Below are positions 48,137-59,840 of a stretch of 64,000 nt of DNA, piece after piece. Positions within the stretch are counted from its first letter, which is position 1; every line of letters starts with the position of its first letter. This stretch comes from Ahaetulla prasina. Lineage: Eukaryota > Chordata > Lepidosauria > Squamata > Colubridae. The notes under the pieces were generated by a model. The model was given only the letters and a program-made list of their open reading frames with translations, did no database searches and had not been told where the DNA came from. Made by a program: the position numbers and the translations under genes. The stretch is from the NCBI RefSeq assembly GCF_028640845.1, contig NC_080548.1:8612314-8676313 (forward strand), given 5' to 3'.

Positions 48137-48918
48137 ATCTATGGTATTCTTTTCAATAACTAAAATTGTTTTGCATTGTGAAATGGTATCAGAATGTCAG
48201 AAATGCAAACAAGCAGACAATGCGGTGTAGGGTGAATATCCCTTTCATGCAAGCTATCAGCAAGCTATCGTGCAAGCTATCAGCAAAATCTTCAAGAATT
48301 CATGCCGCAGATCAGCTGAAAGAGTTTTGTGCTAAATTTTCTTCCTTAGCTATTGAAAAAACAGAAATGTCTCTATTTGGATTGCTGAATGCATGGGGGA
48401 AAAGTTTTGAAAGAACCACCAAAACTATGGTAGTTATTTTTAATTATTTCGGTCCTCTTAAAATAATTAGAATTTTTGAAGAGCTCCATCTTCTTTGAAA
48501 TAAGGTGTTCAAAGTATAAGGGAAAAAACCCTCTCATTCAAGAGAATAGCGACTTGACAATCAGGTTTCTTAGAAGAGAGAGATGTTATTAAATTCCACA
48601 AGGTTACATCCAGATGGAAAGTGGCTTTATTCTATAAACATGAGCTACAAGGAAAGGAGAGTACATTAAAAATTTCATCGTGTATTCTTTGGGTACACAA
48701 TTCGCTAGAGAAATTCTGATTGTTTCTTTGGATAAAAAGAATATTTTGAATAGCCTCCTGCTTGGTGTGATAGGCAACCAAAGTCTTGTTGGAAGAAATG
48801 TCCATCTGTTCCAAGTGGGGAGAAAGACACTGAAAACATGGAGAGTGTTTGAAAAGATGGTTTAATGGTGGAGAGGACCACATGGTTTTGAGGTCCTGGG
48901 CAAAAAAGCACAGGGGAA
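48137..48918. other. Intronic sequence without recognisable features
   Basis: A 110-codon frame at 48166-48498 has no domain or splice context; nothing supported. Confidence 0.5.
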
Positions 48919-48943
48919 GGAGGGAGGGAGGGAGGGAGAGAGA
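48919..48943. repeat. (GGGA)n short microsatellite
   Basis: About five GGGA units followed by GAGA. Confidence 0.85.
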
Positions 48944-48961
48944 GATTTATACCCTCTGTTG

Positions 48962-49096
48962 CAGGGGTCTCCAACCTTGGTCCCTTTGAGACTTGTGGAC
49001 TTCAACTCCCAGAGTTCCTCAGCCAGCTTTGTTGGCTGAGGGACTCTGGGAGTTGAAGTCCACAAGTCTCAAAGGGACCAAGGTTGGAGACCCCTG
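48962..49096. mobile_element. hAT-like group A foldback MITE (135 bp)
   Basis: Perfect duplication CTCTGTTG (48954-48961 and 49097-49104). The arms are almost perfectly complementary, including the rare GGTCCCTTTGAGAC / GTCTCAAAGGGACC variant in both arms. Confidence 0.96.
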
Positions 49097-49104
49097 CTCT
49101 GTTG

Positions 49105-50109
49105 GGCTTTGAATTTGAGCTTGTATTCTGATTGGTTGTCAGACTCCCATGGGGCAATGCAAGGGTAACTTTGTAGGTTGTCTTTTGAGTCCCAGGCTTG
49201 GTTGAGCCTTGCTGGGTGATGCAATCTCCCCAGATGCCATGTGGTGTGTTCGGTTGCTAGATGGCTAGAGGGCTAATCCTATCTATCTTGGGTCTTGGGT
49301 AAGGGCATTTGCTTATGAATAGACCTAGCTATCTCTTTATCTCTTGAGTGCTGACATCTGCTGTGGGCTATTGAGAGTGCGGGGGCTATTAAGAGTGAGT
49401 CTGTTTCCTGCCTAAAAAACATGTTTCTCCATTTCTCATCCAGGGAGGTATAATGTTCTGCCTTTTTAATATTTCCTAGAATATTTCATTCTTCTAGGAG
49501 CGGGCTGGGTGCTAACTTCCTACAGTCTTGAATGGCTGAGGGACAAAGTAGATGTTGCTAGTTCAGGCCTATGTGTTTTCATGTCTTTTCGACTTCACAA
49601 AGATAGAAAATTCCAGAAGCTTCTGGGGACCCCAAAAATGGGTTTAAAGGCAACAGGTGATCCTTTCCTGGTTTGGGAATGAAGGTTTCAGATGAAAGAT
49701 CAAGTCAGAACACAATGAGTATGTTGAGAAAAGATGCCAATATCTTGGCATTAAATCCAATAATGGTAATAAGGTGGAGAATTCTATCTATTTACTAATA
49801 AAAACTGTAAATGTGATAATATCAGACATGCAAGAGGCAACTCTGGGGGCATTCACCACAGGAGCATAGAGATCAATTTAAACACTATGTAATCTGGCTG
49901 TTGCTACAGCGGTCCCAAATGTGCACATATGTACTACATATCTGGGTATATGCATGTGGAGAAAGAATGAGAAACAGGGAGTAAGGAGAAGATTGCATTT
50001 TACTTTGCCCTAAAATACTAAATTTACTTATCTATATAAACACACCAAATCTCAGTTCTTAATGGTGGAGCAAAAACCATCTTTATCTCATTGAAAACAT
50101 TTAAATTCA
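49105..50109. other. Intronic sequence without recognisable features
   Basis: Nothing supported. Confidence 0.5.
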
Positions 50110-50460
50110 AATTAAATTGAAATCTTTATCGTCAGTGCATAATATATGTAGAATGAAATTGATTGAGCTCCCTCAGTGCACACACACCCCCAAACACAAT
50201 ATAACTCACGGTGAAGACAGAAATCCCCAACCCAATAAATCCCATTAACAAAACACCCAGTCCTATTGCACCAGTGTGAACATGTTACACATTGCGCCGG
50301 CCCTGAAGTCCATCCTACTACATAGTTACGATGTTATTTTTCATTCAGCAGTCTGACAGCTCATGGATAAAAACTGTTCTTCAGCCTTTTTTTGCGGCTG
50401 GCTATATTTCTATATCTCCTTCCTGATGGTAGTTTGGTAATGGTAATTTAACATTAGACA
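50110..50460 (-). mobile_element. Rex1-like LINE 3' end
   Basis: The plus strand reads TTTATCGTCAGTGCATAATATATGTAGAATG-like sequence, the complement of the 3' end at 17130-17160. CTCATGGATAAAAACTGTTC and CTCCTTCCTGATGGTAG follow, the complement of a LINE C-terminal region. Confidence 0.6.
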
Positions 50461-50810
50461 ATATATCTAGTTCCTTTCCAAATGCCACCTGCATCAAATG
50501 TACTAATATTGTTAAGCTGCAGATAATTACCGCATGTCAGCAACTGAAATTTTTAGGAAATTCTTAGTAATTGTTCTATGCTGTTTCCAGAAAACTTAGC
50601 GACAAACATTCATAAAAAGAGGGCTTCCTATAGAGCAGCTCACATTGTGCAAAGACAGAGATCAGAAGGAAATGCACCTAAGCAAATTTTTCCCCCTTCT
50701 TACTATCATCATATCAATTCACAGATAGATGTTTATTGTAAACAACACCAGTAAGAAGCTATGTACTCAGAGATTTTTCTTTCATCCTAATAGAATGGAC
50801 ATATGTCGCT

Positions 50811-51125
50811 CAGTGGTGAAATCCACATTTTTTTTACTACCAGTTCTGTGGACGTGGCTTGGTGGGTGTGGTGTGGATTGGTGGGCGTGGCTTGGTGGGC
50901 CTGGCAGATAAGGATACTACAAAATCTCCATTTCCACCCCACTCCAGAGGAAGGATATTGCAAAATCCCATTCCCTCCCCACTCCAAGGGAAGGATATTG
51001 CAAAATCTCCATTCCCACCCCATTCTGGGGCCAGCCAGAAGTGGTATTTGCCAGTTCTCCAAACTACTCAAAATTTCCACTACCAGTTCTCCAGAACCTG
51101 TCAGAACTTGCTGGATTTCACCCTG
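50811..51125 (+). mobile_element. hAT-like group C element (315 bp, three modules)
   Basis: Starts CAGTGGTGAAATCC and ends GGATTTCACCCTG. Three copies of the roughly 40-bp module AAGGATA(C/T)T(A/G)CAAAATC lie in tandem between about 50908 and 51030. The flanking 8-mers match only in part. Confidence 0.88.
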
Positions 51126-51133
51126 GGGTAGCT

Positions 51134-51976
51134 CTAATGTCATGGTAAATTCCCCCATATAGTGTCTGCAGGGATTAATGTCCCTGGGGGTACCTTTCTT
51201 AATGTGTACCAGGCCTTCTGCTCTACCAGACTTTTTAAAGCATCAGTTTAAATAAAATTAAATAGGAAGTTGACAGACTGCAAAAGAAAGAACATGTCTC
51301 TAGCATAAACTTTTACTTCTAAAAATACCTTCGAGATCCATATTGGCCATCTGGTTGGGAATTCAAAGATTGCTGTTGTCAGCCAATTTCAGGCTGCTCA
51401 GTGGATAGAGAATCTTTTTTTAAAAAAATCCAGAAAACAGAACTTCAGACAGACAAATACAACAGGTATAACAGCCCACCTGAATTCATGGCTAGTATAC
51501 TGTATTCAATGTGGTATGCCAGAAAATGCACAACTATGGTCCTCAAAATAATTATACTTGAAAGTTTCAAAAATAAAAGGTTGAAGAAAAAGAGAGGGAT
51601 ACATTTGGAATGTATTTGCATTTGGAATGCAAAAACAATTTCATATTGATGTTCCATTTAATTCAAAGCAATGGGAAAAGAAACTGCAAGCTCTGGATTT
51701 AAAATCAACATTTCCACCTTTTGAGAAATGAATTCTCAAGTATACCTGTATTATTGAAAAACTTGTATGAGACCAAACATCATCAAAACAAAGCAATTAC
51801 TTACAAATGGATAATAAATCGAAGATCTCAGAGATCCATTATTCTGCACATTTTGGAGGTCGAATTTGAATAGAAATTGAGCCTTGGCAATATATCTAAC
51901 TAAACTGGAATTACTTTTCCTGTGGAGTCTTCTCCACAACATGAATTTATTTTATAGGTAGAAACTTAAACCAATT

Positions 51977-51979
<3 letters not shown>
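51134..51979. other. Intronic sequence without recognisable features
   Basis: Nothing supported. Confidence 0.5.

Positions 51980-52012
<33 letters not shown>
51980..52012. repeat. (CA)n microsatellite
   Basis: About 16 uninterrupted CA units. Confidence 0.97.
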
Positions 52013-52014
<2 letters not shown>

Positions 52015-52148
52015 CAAAAATATTTTTTTAAAAACTAAAACACACCCAAGGCCTATTAAGTTTTCATAACAAAAACTATTCAGGTCTTTAAAATGAAATC
52101 ACTGCTTACATCTGCCTAGGTTTTGTCCCGTCTTTTCAAAGTTTATTT

Positions 52149-52345
52149 AGAATAGAATAGAATAGAATTTTTTATTGGCCAAGTGTGATTGGACACACAA
52201 GGAATTTGTCTTGGAGCATATGCTCTCAGTGTGCATAAAAGAAAAGATACGTTCATCAAGGTACAACATTTACAACACAATTAATGGTCAATATAAATCA
52301 TAAGGATTGCCAGCAACAAAGTTACAGTCATACAGTCATAAGTGG
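52149..52345 (-). mobile_element. Snake1/L3-type LINE, 3' part (split by CR1)
   Basis: Inverted copy with a short AATAGAATAG tail, then TTTTTTATTGGCCAAGTGTG and TGCATATGCTCTCAGTGTGC, up to GTTACAGTCAT...AAGTGG. It resumes at 54333 after the inserted CR1, as judged against the uninterrupted copy at 62945. Confidence 0.9.
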
Positions 52346-54332
52346 AAGGAGTTTGTCTTTTTGAAAGACAAAAAGGACAAATATAAAAAGTGGAAAGAGG
52401 GGCAAATAACTAAGGCAGAATATCAGCAAATAGCCCGAGCCTGTAAAGATGAAGTGAGGAAAGCTAAGGCTCACAATGAACAAAGGCTAGTGACAAAAGT
52501 AAAAAATAATAAAAAAAGCTTCTTCCAACATGTTAAAAACAAGAAAAAAGTCAAGGAAACAATTGGCCCATTGCTGGGAGAAAGTGGCAAGAAGATGACA
52601 AGCAACAGGGAGAAAGCAGATCTACTTAACTCATATTTTGCATCTGTCTTTACACAAAAGGAAAAAACAATCCAACCTATCAAAAACAGCACTACAAAAA
52701 ACAGATTAGAAACACAAGTTAAAATAGGGAAGAAAATGGTAAGTGAACACCTGTCTACCCTAGACGAGTTCAAATCACCAGGACCGGATGGATTACACCC
52801 CAAGGTTCTGAAGGAACTGGCAGACGTGATCTCAGAACCACTGAACTATATCTTTCAAAGATCCTGGAGCACAGGGAGCTGCCAGAGGACTGGAAAAGAG
52901 CTGATGTAGTTCCCATCTTCAAAAAGGAAAAACAGATCCAGGAAACTACAGACCTATCAGTCTGACCTCAATACCGGGAAGATTCTGGAAAAGATAATCA
53001 AGCAACGAATCACCGAACACCTAGAAGCAAACAAAGTAATAACCAAAAGCCAACATGGGTTTGTCAAAACAGATCATGCCAGACTAATCTTATCGCATTC
53101 TTTGACAAAATGACAAAATTAGTAGACCAGAGGAATGCTGTTGATATAATTTACTTGGACTTCAGTAAAGCATTTGATAAAGTAGACCATAACCTACTAC
53201 TAGATAAAGTAGAAAATGTGGGTTAGACAGCACCACCACCAGATGGATTCGTAACTGGCTGACCAACCGCACTCAACGTGTAGTCCTCAACGGAACTACA
53301 TCCACATGGAGGGAAGTATGCAGTGGAGTACCCCAAGGCTCTGTTTTAGGCCCAGTACTCTTCAACATCTTCATCAATGACTTGGACGAGGGATAGATGG
53401 GGAACTCATCAAATTTGCAGATGACACCAAGCTGGCAGGAATAGCCAACACTCCAGAAGATAGGCTCAAGTTACAGAAAGATCTTGACAGACTTGAACAT
53501 TGGGCGCTATCTAACAAAATGAAATTCAACAGTGAAAAAGTAAGGTTCTACATTTAGGCCAAAAACAAAATGCACCAGTACCGATATGTGGTACCTTGCT
53601 CAATAGTAGTACCTGTGAGAGGGATCTTGGAGTCCTAGTGGATAACCATCTAGATATGAGCCAGCAGTGTGCAGCAGCTGTTAAAAAGCCAACACAGTTC
53701 TGGGCTGCATAAACAGAGGATAGAATCAAGATCACGTGAAGTGCTAGTACCACTTTATAATGCCTTGGTAAGGCCACACTTGGAATATTGCATCCAGTTT
53801 TGGTCGCCACGATGTAAAAAAGATGTTGAGACTCTAGAAAGAGTGCAGAGAAGAGCAACAAAGATGATTAGGGGACTGGAGGATAGAACATATGAAGAAC
53901 GGTTGCAGGAGCTGGGTATGTTTAGTTTAACAAAAAGAAGGACTAGGGGAGACATGATAGCAGTGTTCCAATATCTCAGGGGCTGCCACAGAGAAGTGGG
54001 AGTTGGGCTGTTCTCCAGAGCACCTGAGGGTAGAACAAGAAGCAATGGGTGGAAACTGATCAAGGAAAGAAGCAACTTAGAACTAAGGAGAAATTTCCTG
54101 ACAGTTAGAACAATTAATCAGTGGAACGACTTGCCTGCAGAAGTTGTGAATGCTCCAACACTGGAAATTTTTAAGAAAATGTTGGATAACCATCTGACTG
54201 AGATGGTGTAGGGTTTCCTGCCTGGGCAGGGGGTTGGACTAGAAGGCCTCCAAGGTCCCTTCCAACTCTGATGTTATGTTATGTTATGTTATGTTATGTT
54301 ATGTTATGTTATGTTATGTTATGTTATGTTAT
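52346..54332 (+). mobile_element. CR1 LINE copy (about 2 kb) inserted into Snake1
   Basis: Covers most of the reverse transcriptase and the C-terminus. Readable blocks are LLNSYFASVFTQKE, SPGPDGLHPKVLKELADVIS, VYLDFSKAFD-like, [20 protein letters not shown], catalytic FADD at 53414-53425, LVRPHLEYCIQFWSPRCKKD, RVQRRATKMIRGLEDRTYEE and LRRNFLTVRTINQWNDLPAE. The 3' end reads GGCCTCCAAGGTCCCTTCCA, then ACTCTG and (ATGTT)n. Frameshifts near 52910 and between about 53100 and 53660 split the frame, so it is dead. 5'-truncated. Confidence 0.93.
54271..54332 (+). repeat. (ATGTT)n tail of the CR1 copy
   Basis: About 12 ATGTT units directly follow the CR1 3' end, where CR1 elements usually carry short 8-bp repeats. 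Confidence 0.95.
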
Positions 54333-54545
54333 GGGTGATGGGAACGATGAGAAGATTAATAGTAGTGCAGATTTAGTAAATAGTTTGACAGTGTTGAGGG
54401 AATTATTTGTTTAGCAGAGTGATGGCATTTGGGAAAAAACTGTTCTTGTGTCTAGTTGTTCTGGTGTGCAGTGCTCTATAGCGTCGTTTTGAGGGTAGGA
54501 GTTGAAACATTTTATGTCCTGGATGTGAGGGATCTGTAAATATTT
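54333..54545 (-). mobile_element. Snake1/L3-type LINE, C-terminal part (continuation)
   Basis: The minus strand encodes DPSHPGHKMFQLLPSKRRYR, then ALHTRTTRHKNSFFPNAITL and LNK, the same stretch that precedes the 3' end in 62945-63402. Confidence 0.88.
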
Positions 54546-55606
54546 GTATAAAGTGAATATACAGTGAAATATACCATAAATATACAGTGAAAATATATTT
54601 CACTGTATATTTACAGATTTTCATCTGTAAATATTTTCAATTTTGATGCTATTAGTTGAAATATAGCAAGACAGCCATTGTTTATTTTTGAGATACTATT
54701 ATGCATATGGTTCAAAGATGCAATTGAGGTAGTAATTCAAATGCAGTTTTTCAAATGATGTTTTTTGCTGTATTTGTAATGACATTTTACTTGGGTTAAA
54801 TTTTTTTTTAAGTAACATTAAAAAGCATTACATAAGAAACTAATAAGGTTTCTGTTACTAGAAGCTACCAGATGGGAAGTACAAAAACAATAGAATTACA
54901 TCAAGGGGTTAACAAAACCCCCAGCCGACACTATCCCTGAATATATTACATTTGGAAAATGGTCTTCAAAGAGAAATTAAATAGTAAATTAAACTCATAA
55001 AAAGACAAAGTAGATCAAGTTCTTTTAATGAAATAGTTTTTTTCTTTAATCTTGTTTGCTTGTTGGATTCTGTAACACCACAGATTCAGCTTGATTTTTG
55101 TAAGATATATGTTGAACAAACAATATTTTGAAGGATTTCCTGGCTTACATTTATCTTTGGATTTTACTGTCATGTCACATTGTTTTTGAAGCAAAAAAGA
55201 TGGATGTCATAGCTTTGATTAAAGTGCTTTCATCTTTTCTTGTTGTTCTTCCTACATCTCATTTGAAGACAAAGCAATAACTATGGCCATTTTCACACAA
55301 GTCTTCTTTTAGTAAAGCCAGAATAGTTTATAGGAGCTTTTCACTGATCACATTTTTCAGTTTTTAAAAAATATTTTTATCACTATTTTCAAAGAGAAAA
55401 TATACAAAAATATTAATATTAAAAACAAATTAATATCTACATATTGTGTATGAAATAATTATACCAACACAGACAAAACTAGAGGAAAGAATAGAAAATT
55501 AAACAGACAGAAAAAGTCAACACTAAATTAATATAAATCACCTAAATATTTCTTTATATAGTTCCTTTAATAAAGTAATAATGTACAGTATCTAATTGTG
55601 CATATC
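54546..55606. other. Intronic sequence without recognisable features
   Basis: A small hairpin lies at 54557-54613 (ACAGTGAAATAT / ATATTTCACTGT). Otherwise AT-rich and unremarkable. Confidence 0.5.
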
Positions 55607-55949
55607 AATTACCTTCGACAGGACCTGGGTTTAGCTCATAGAATCATCCGTTGTAATATCCTTCCTGCTAATGACTACTTCAGTTTCAACTACAATAACA
55701 ACTACAAGAGCTACCAATAGATTTAAACTTAATGTCAACCGCTCCAGTCTGGATTGCAGAAAATATGATTTCTGTAACAGAATTATCTGTGCTTGGAATG
55801 CATTATCTGACTCTGTGGTCTCTTCTCATAACCCCAAAAGCTTTAATCAAAATCTATCCACTGTTGACCTCACCCCATTCCTGAGAGGACTCTAAGGGGC
55901 GTGCATAAGAGCACAAACGTGCCTACCGTTCCTGTCCTATTGTTTCTTT

Positions 55950-56030
<81 letters not shown>

Positions 56031-56160
56031 CATATACATATATATATATACTTATACTTCCTTGTTTCTCCTCATATATATGTTTATATATTATATAATC
56101 TTTTTGTGTTATGCTTGTGTATATTGTTATGACAAAATTAATTAAATAAATAAATAAAAA
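55607..56160 (+). mobile_element. LINE-B copy 3 with expanded (TA)n
   Basis: Encodes LRQDLGLAHRIIRCNILPA-like, TNRFKLNVNRSSLDCRKYDF, CNRIICAWNALSDSVVSSHN and [17 protein letters not shown] then a stop. This is followed by the conserved 3' block GGGGCGTGCATAAGAGCACA. A (TA)n tract interrupts the 3' region at 55952-56019. Ends with (AAAT)n. Confidence 0.87.
55952..56019. repeat. (TA)n tract inside LINE-B
   Basis: About 34 TA units, placed where the other LINE-B copies have only a few. Confidence 0.97.
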
Positions 56161-56250
56161 TAAAATAAATTTACAGCTCCTCCTCATGAAGAATGGATAG
56201 CCTAAAATTCTATATCTCCTGTCTTATTCAAACCACCCAAACCTTTAGAC

Positions 56251-56387
56251 CAGTGGTGGGATTCAGCCAGTTCGCACCACTTCGGGAGAACCGGTTGTTA
56301 ACTTTCTGAGCAGTTTGGTGAACTGCTTGTTGGAAGAAATCATTAGGGCAGAGAACCGGTTGTTAAATTATTTGAATCCCACCACTG
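56251..56387. mobile_element. hAT-like group B MITE (137 bp)
   Basis: Starts CAGTGGTGGGATTCAGCCAG, ends TTTGAATCCCACCACTG, and has a perfect duplication CTTTAGAC (56243-56250 and 56388-56395). Nearly identical to 33927-34063. Confidence 0.96.
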
Positions 56388-56395
56388 CTTTAGAC

Positions 56396-57107
56396 CCAAC
56401 AAGACCTATGGTGTTCTTCATGACTAGGATCCCTAGGCAGAGTAGAAATCTCATCTGGTTCAAAAATTTATAGGATCTTTCAGTAAGACATCCTTTCTCA
56501 AAAACCATCACCCCAAGAATCAATCAATACAAATTTAGTAAGGTTATCTAGTCTTCATCAATCTGCCCTGTACCTCTCCACAGAAATCTTTAGTAAAGGG
56601 TGAAAGATTTATATGACCTGAAGAGAAATTGGAGTTTCTAATTCCAAATGCTGGTCCAAAGTATTTGGACAAGGATTATAACCTCAGGGTTTTTTGTTTT
56701 TTTTTAAGGAAATAGGATAATGACTTCAAAATATTTGTATGAACATTGGGATGGAAAGAAAGTTCTTTAGGAGGGGCAGGATAAACAACAAAAGGTCTCA
56801 GAAACTTTGAATAAAGGCTAACTCTACTAAGTAACATATTTTGTCATATTTTGTCCCGGTAACAGAATAGCTCAAGAGAAGCAATATTATAATACTATGT
56901 TTCTCCCAAAGGGATTGTCAGCAAGAGGGGAGAAGATCACCACCCACTGGCTAAAGGGTAAGGCTTAAAAGAGACTGCCAGCCAGCACAATTAATGCTGT
57001 ACCTTAACTCTAAGTGGAGAGAACTACAGAAATAGCTACACACAGAAGAGGGTAGACTGCACTTGTTTTGTCAGGAGAGAAATAGTCAATCTAGTAATGC
57101 TTGATCC
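56396..57107. other. Intronic sequence without recognisable features
   Basis: Nothing supported. Confidence 0.5.
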
Positions 57108-57120
57108 TAAGCAAACACAA

Positions 57121-57471
57121 GGGAAACGGTGGCTCAGTGGCTAAGATGCTCAGCTTGTCCGTCAAAAGGTCTGCAGTTCAGCAGTTTGAATCCCTAGTGC
57201 CACGTAATGGGATGAGCTCCCGTTACTTCTCCCAGCTTCTGCCAACCTAGCAGTTCGAAAGCAGGTAAAAAATGCAAGTAGAAAAATAGGGACCGCCTTT
57301 GGTGGGAAGGTAACAGTGTTCTGTGCACCTTTGGTGTTGAGTCATGCCATCCACATGACCACGGAGACGGACAGCGCTGATTCTTCGGCTTTGAAACAGA
57401 GATGAGCACCGCCCCCTAGAGTCGGGAACGACTAGCACATATGTGCAAGGGGGACCTTTACCTTTACTTTT
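57121..57471 (+). mobile_element. Sauria-type SINE, full length
   Basis: tRNA-derived head GGGAAACGGTGGCTCAGTGG with an A-box, and a B-box-like GTTTGAATCCC near 57185. The body includes AAGTAGAAAAATAGGGACCG and CATGACCACGGAGACG. The 3' end GGAACGACTAGCACATATGT then ...ACCTTTACCTTT is related to Bov-B, which would mobilise it. The flanking AAGCAAACACAA and AAGCAATACAAA (57109-57120, 57472-57483) are a partly decayed target-site duplication. Confidence 0.93.
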
Positions 57472-57483
57472 AAGCAATACAAA

Positions 57484-58025
57484 ACCACATCTGCTTTATG
57501 TTGCTTAATGGAAATAATGGGAAAACTGCTCTCTAAACTTTGATTTTTTTTATATAATATCAAATCTCCAATGATTTCCAAAAAGAATGATTTTTATTGA
57601 ATATTTAAATGATGAGTATAATCTCAGAGAAATTGCTCAATAACCTTTATCACTTTAGTCTGCTCCTTCTATATTTATAACCTGGTGTAATTTAAGTGTA
57701 ATTACTTTTACATCTGATATTAACAAATTAATAAAGCAGAAATAGTTTTGGTTTTTTTAAAAGTCTCTTTTGTTTTGCAAGTCTGACATTGTGATTCATA
57801 ACAAAATAAAACAACAACAACAACAACCAGCAAGCTACTTGCTGAAATTGATTACACATGCATCTCAAACATCCTCCAGGCTGCACTGGACAAAACAAAT
57901 GTAAATTATCTTACTGTTTATTATCACCGCAGTCCAACAAAGCAGTTTAGATTGAAAGAAAATGTCAAAGCAAAGGAAATCATTTTTACCACTTTTAGAC
58001 TTTTGTTTGCTTGTCAAAACTTTTT
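57484..58025. other. Intronic sequence without recognisable features
   Basis: Contains a short (AAC)n near 57810-57827. Nothing else supported. Confidence 0.5.
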
Positions 58026-58445
58026 ACTGGTAGTCCTTACAACCATTCATTTAATGATGGTCTGGAGTTACAATGGTAGAAAAAGTGACTTATGACCTGA
58101 ATTTGCACTTATGACTGTCCTACCACCCCTGCAGTCTCATGATCACAATTCAGTCACTTGGCAACTAGCTCGTATTTATAACCAGTTGCAGAATTCTATG
58201 GTCATGTGATTGTGATTTGCTGGCTTCCAGCAAAAATCACCGATTGGGGAAGCTGAATGGCCTTAATGGCAAGTCATTTGCTTAATGTGTTTGATAATCA
58301 AATTAGGTCTGGTCACATGGTAATTCAGCCCCTCTGTGAGGGAGATGGGCAGTTAAGAAGTTCAATAAACAAACAAACTTCTAACCATACTAACCTATGA
58401 CCGAAATTCTGGTCCAATTGTGGTTTTAAGTCAAGGATTACCGAT
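58026..58445. mobile_element. Degraded DNA transposon relative with inverted ends
   Basis: Starts ACTGGTAGTCCTTACAACCA and ends TTTTAAGTCAAGGATTACCG, imperfect inverted copies of the common reptile GGTAGTCCTCGACTTACGAC element. Interior words such as AAAGTGACTTATGACC and CATGTGATTGTGATTTGC fit the family. A LINE-like tail (AATAAACAAACAAAC) seems inserted near 58365. Confidence 0.65.
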
Positions 58446-59651
58446 ACACCCCATTAATGAAGAAAACTGTGCCAGCAATCCTCAAGGGGAAAAAAAAGAA
58501 AGAATGAAGTTTCTGAACCCTCTATAGGTTGCCTTTTTCTGCCTATCTGTCTTCATTTTCCAGATTTCCAAATTGACATGACTTTGGCCTTATTGGCTAC
58601 AAATTGTGATATATTTCGAAGATGACAGATGGGGATGCCTGACCCAGCCTAGTGGACCTCAACAAAGGACTAAAGGTATATCAGGGGAATACCTGCCAGG
58701 CTTATAGGGTGGATGTTGCTCATCCCTAATGGGATTCATCAGCAAACAAAGAATTCAACCCCAATATACCTGTAAGTCCTTTGAGGAAGCCCAGCAGGCT
58801 GGTCCAGGCATCCCCAGCTGATTGCATTCTTGAAGTTGGAATCCACATGTCTAAAGTTGCTGAGACTGAGAAACACTGTTCCAGCAGATAATCCAATTTT
58901 TTTTAAAAAAACATTAACCATTGGCCACATTAAAAAAAATATTGATCAATACTTCCATTTTTTGAGAAAGAGATGGTTAAAAAGTAGAGCGCAAACATAT
59001 ATCATCAATTCAAGGTTGTAAATTGTGTGCGTGTGTCCACCACACAAAAAGTTAAGCATGAAGGACAGAGATAACTCTAACTCAGTGATCCTTAATTTTA
59101 ACAACTTCAAGATGTATGGACTTCAATTTCCAGAATTCCCTAGTCCACATGCCAAACATGAACTTGAAATTTTCATCAGTGGTTGTATTTTAGTGAAGCA
59201 CGATGACACTGTCTCTGAAGGGAAGAGGGAGATAAGGAAAAGCAACACAATTGTTTCAGAATAGAGCTCTTTTCTCCTTCTCTATATGGTTCTACCTAGA
59301 GTTTACATGTGTGTCCGTGCATGCCCAGACACACATGCACATATTTAAATGCACACATGAGGTTTGACCATGATAATTTCAAAAGTCAGAAAATGGAATA
59401 GATTGCTGCTTGATTGTATAGTGTAACGGACACAAGACAGATTGAATATTTACTGCAGCTTTCACTTGTTTGACAGATTTTCCAATGTTTACAATGTACC
59501 TGTTACTGGATACCTTCAGACAGCTTGTAAATCAGCAAAAGTTTGGAGTTCTAGCTGTGTACTTAGCATCCAAGCGGATCCTAGCCACAATAGATGAAAA
59601 AATTCAAGTAGGGAAATGGAGAGACATGGATGAGACCTGTATGCCCTAACC
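58446..59651. other. Intronic sequence with two degraded group A-like half copies
   Basis: 58813-58885 (GAAGTTGGAATCCACATGTC ... GAGAAACACTG) and 59088-59150 (TTTTAACAACTTCAAGATG ... TGGACTTCAATTTCCAGAAT) look like old arms of the foldback family. No gene is supported. Confidence 0.45.
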
Positions 59652-59710
59652 CAGGGGTCTGCAAACTTGGCTCTTTTAAGACTTGTGGACTTCAACTCCC
59701 AGTTGAGACT
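59652..59710. mobile_element. hAT-like group A MITE, internally deleted (about 59 bp)
   Basis: The left arm CAGGGGTCTGCAAACTTGGC... is followed by only a trace of the right arm. CCTAACC at 59645-59651 and 59711-59717 looks like the target-site duplication. Same subtype as 45727-45861. Confidence 0.75.
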
Positions 59711-59840
59711 CCTAACCTCTCCTAACCTCTTCATCTATTTTGCTTACTCTCCTCAAAATTCTAACCCAAATGTAGATCTTAACAATTGTTTTCATATTAT
59801 TTGCTCCTTCAGCTGGGAATAATAAGAATCAACACTAGCA

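Noticed and set aside
57121..57200. Possible tRNA gene
   Set aside because: A-box and B-box belong to the tRNA-derived head of a Sauria-type SINE; no cloverleaf is preserved. The same applies to 44599-44690.
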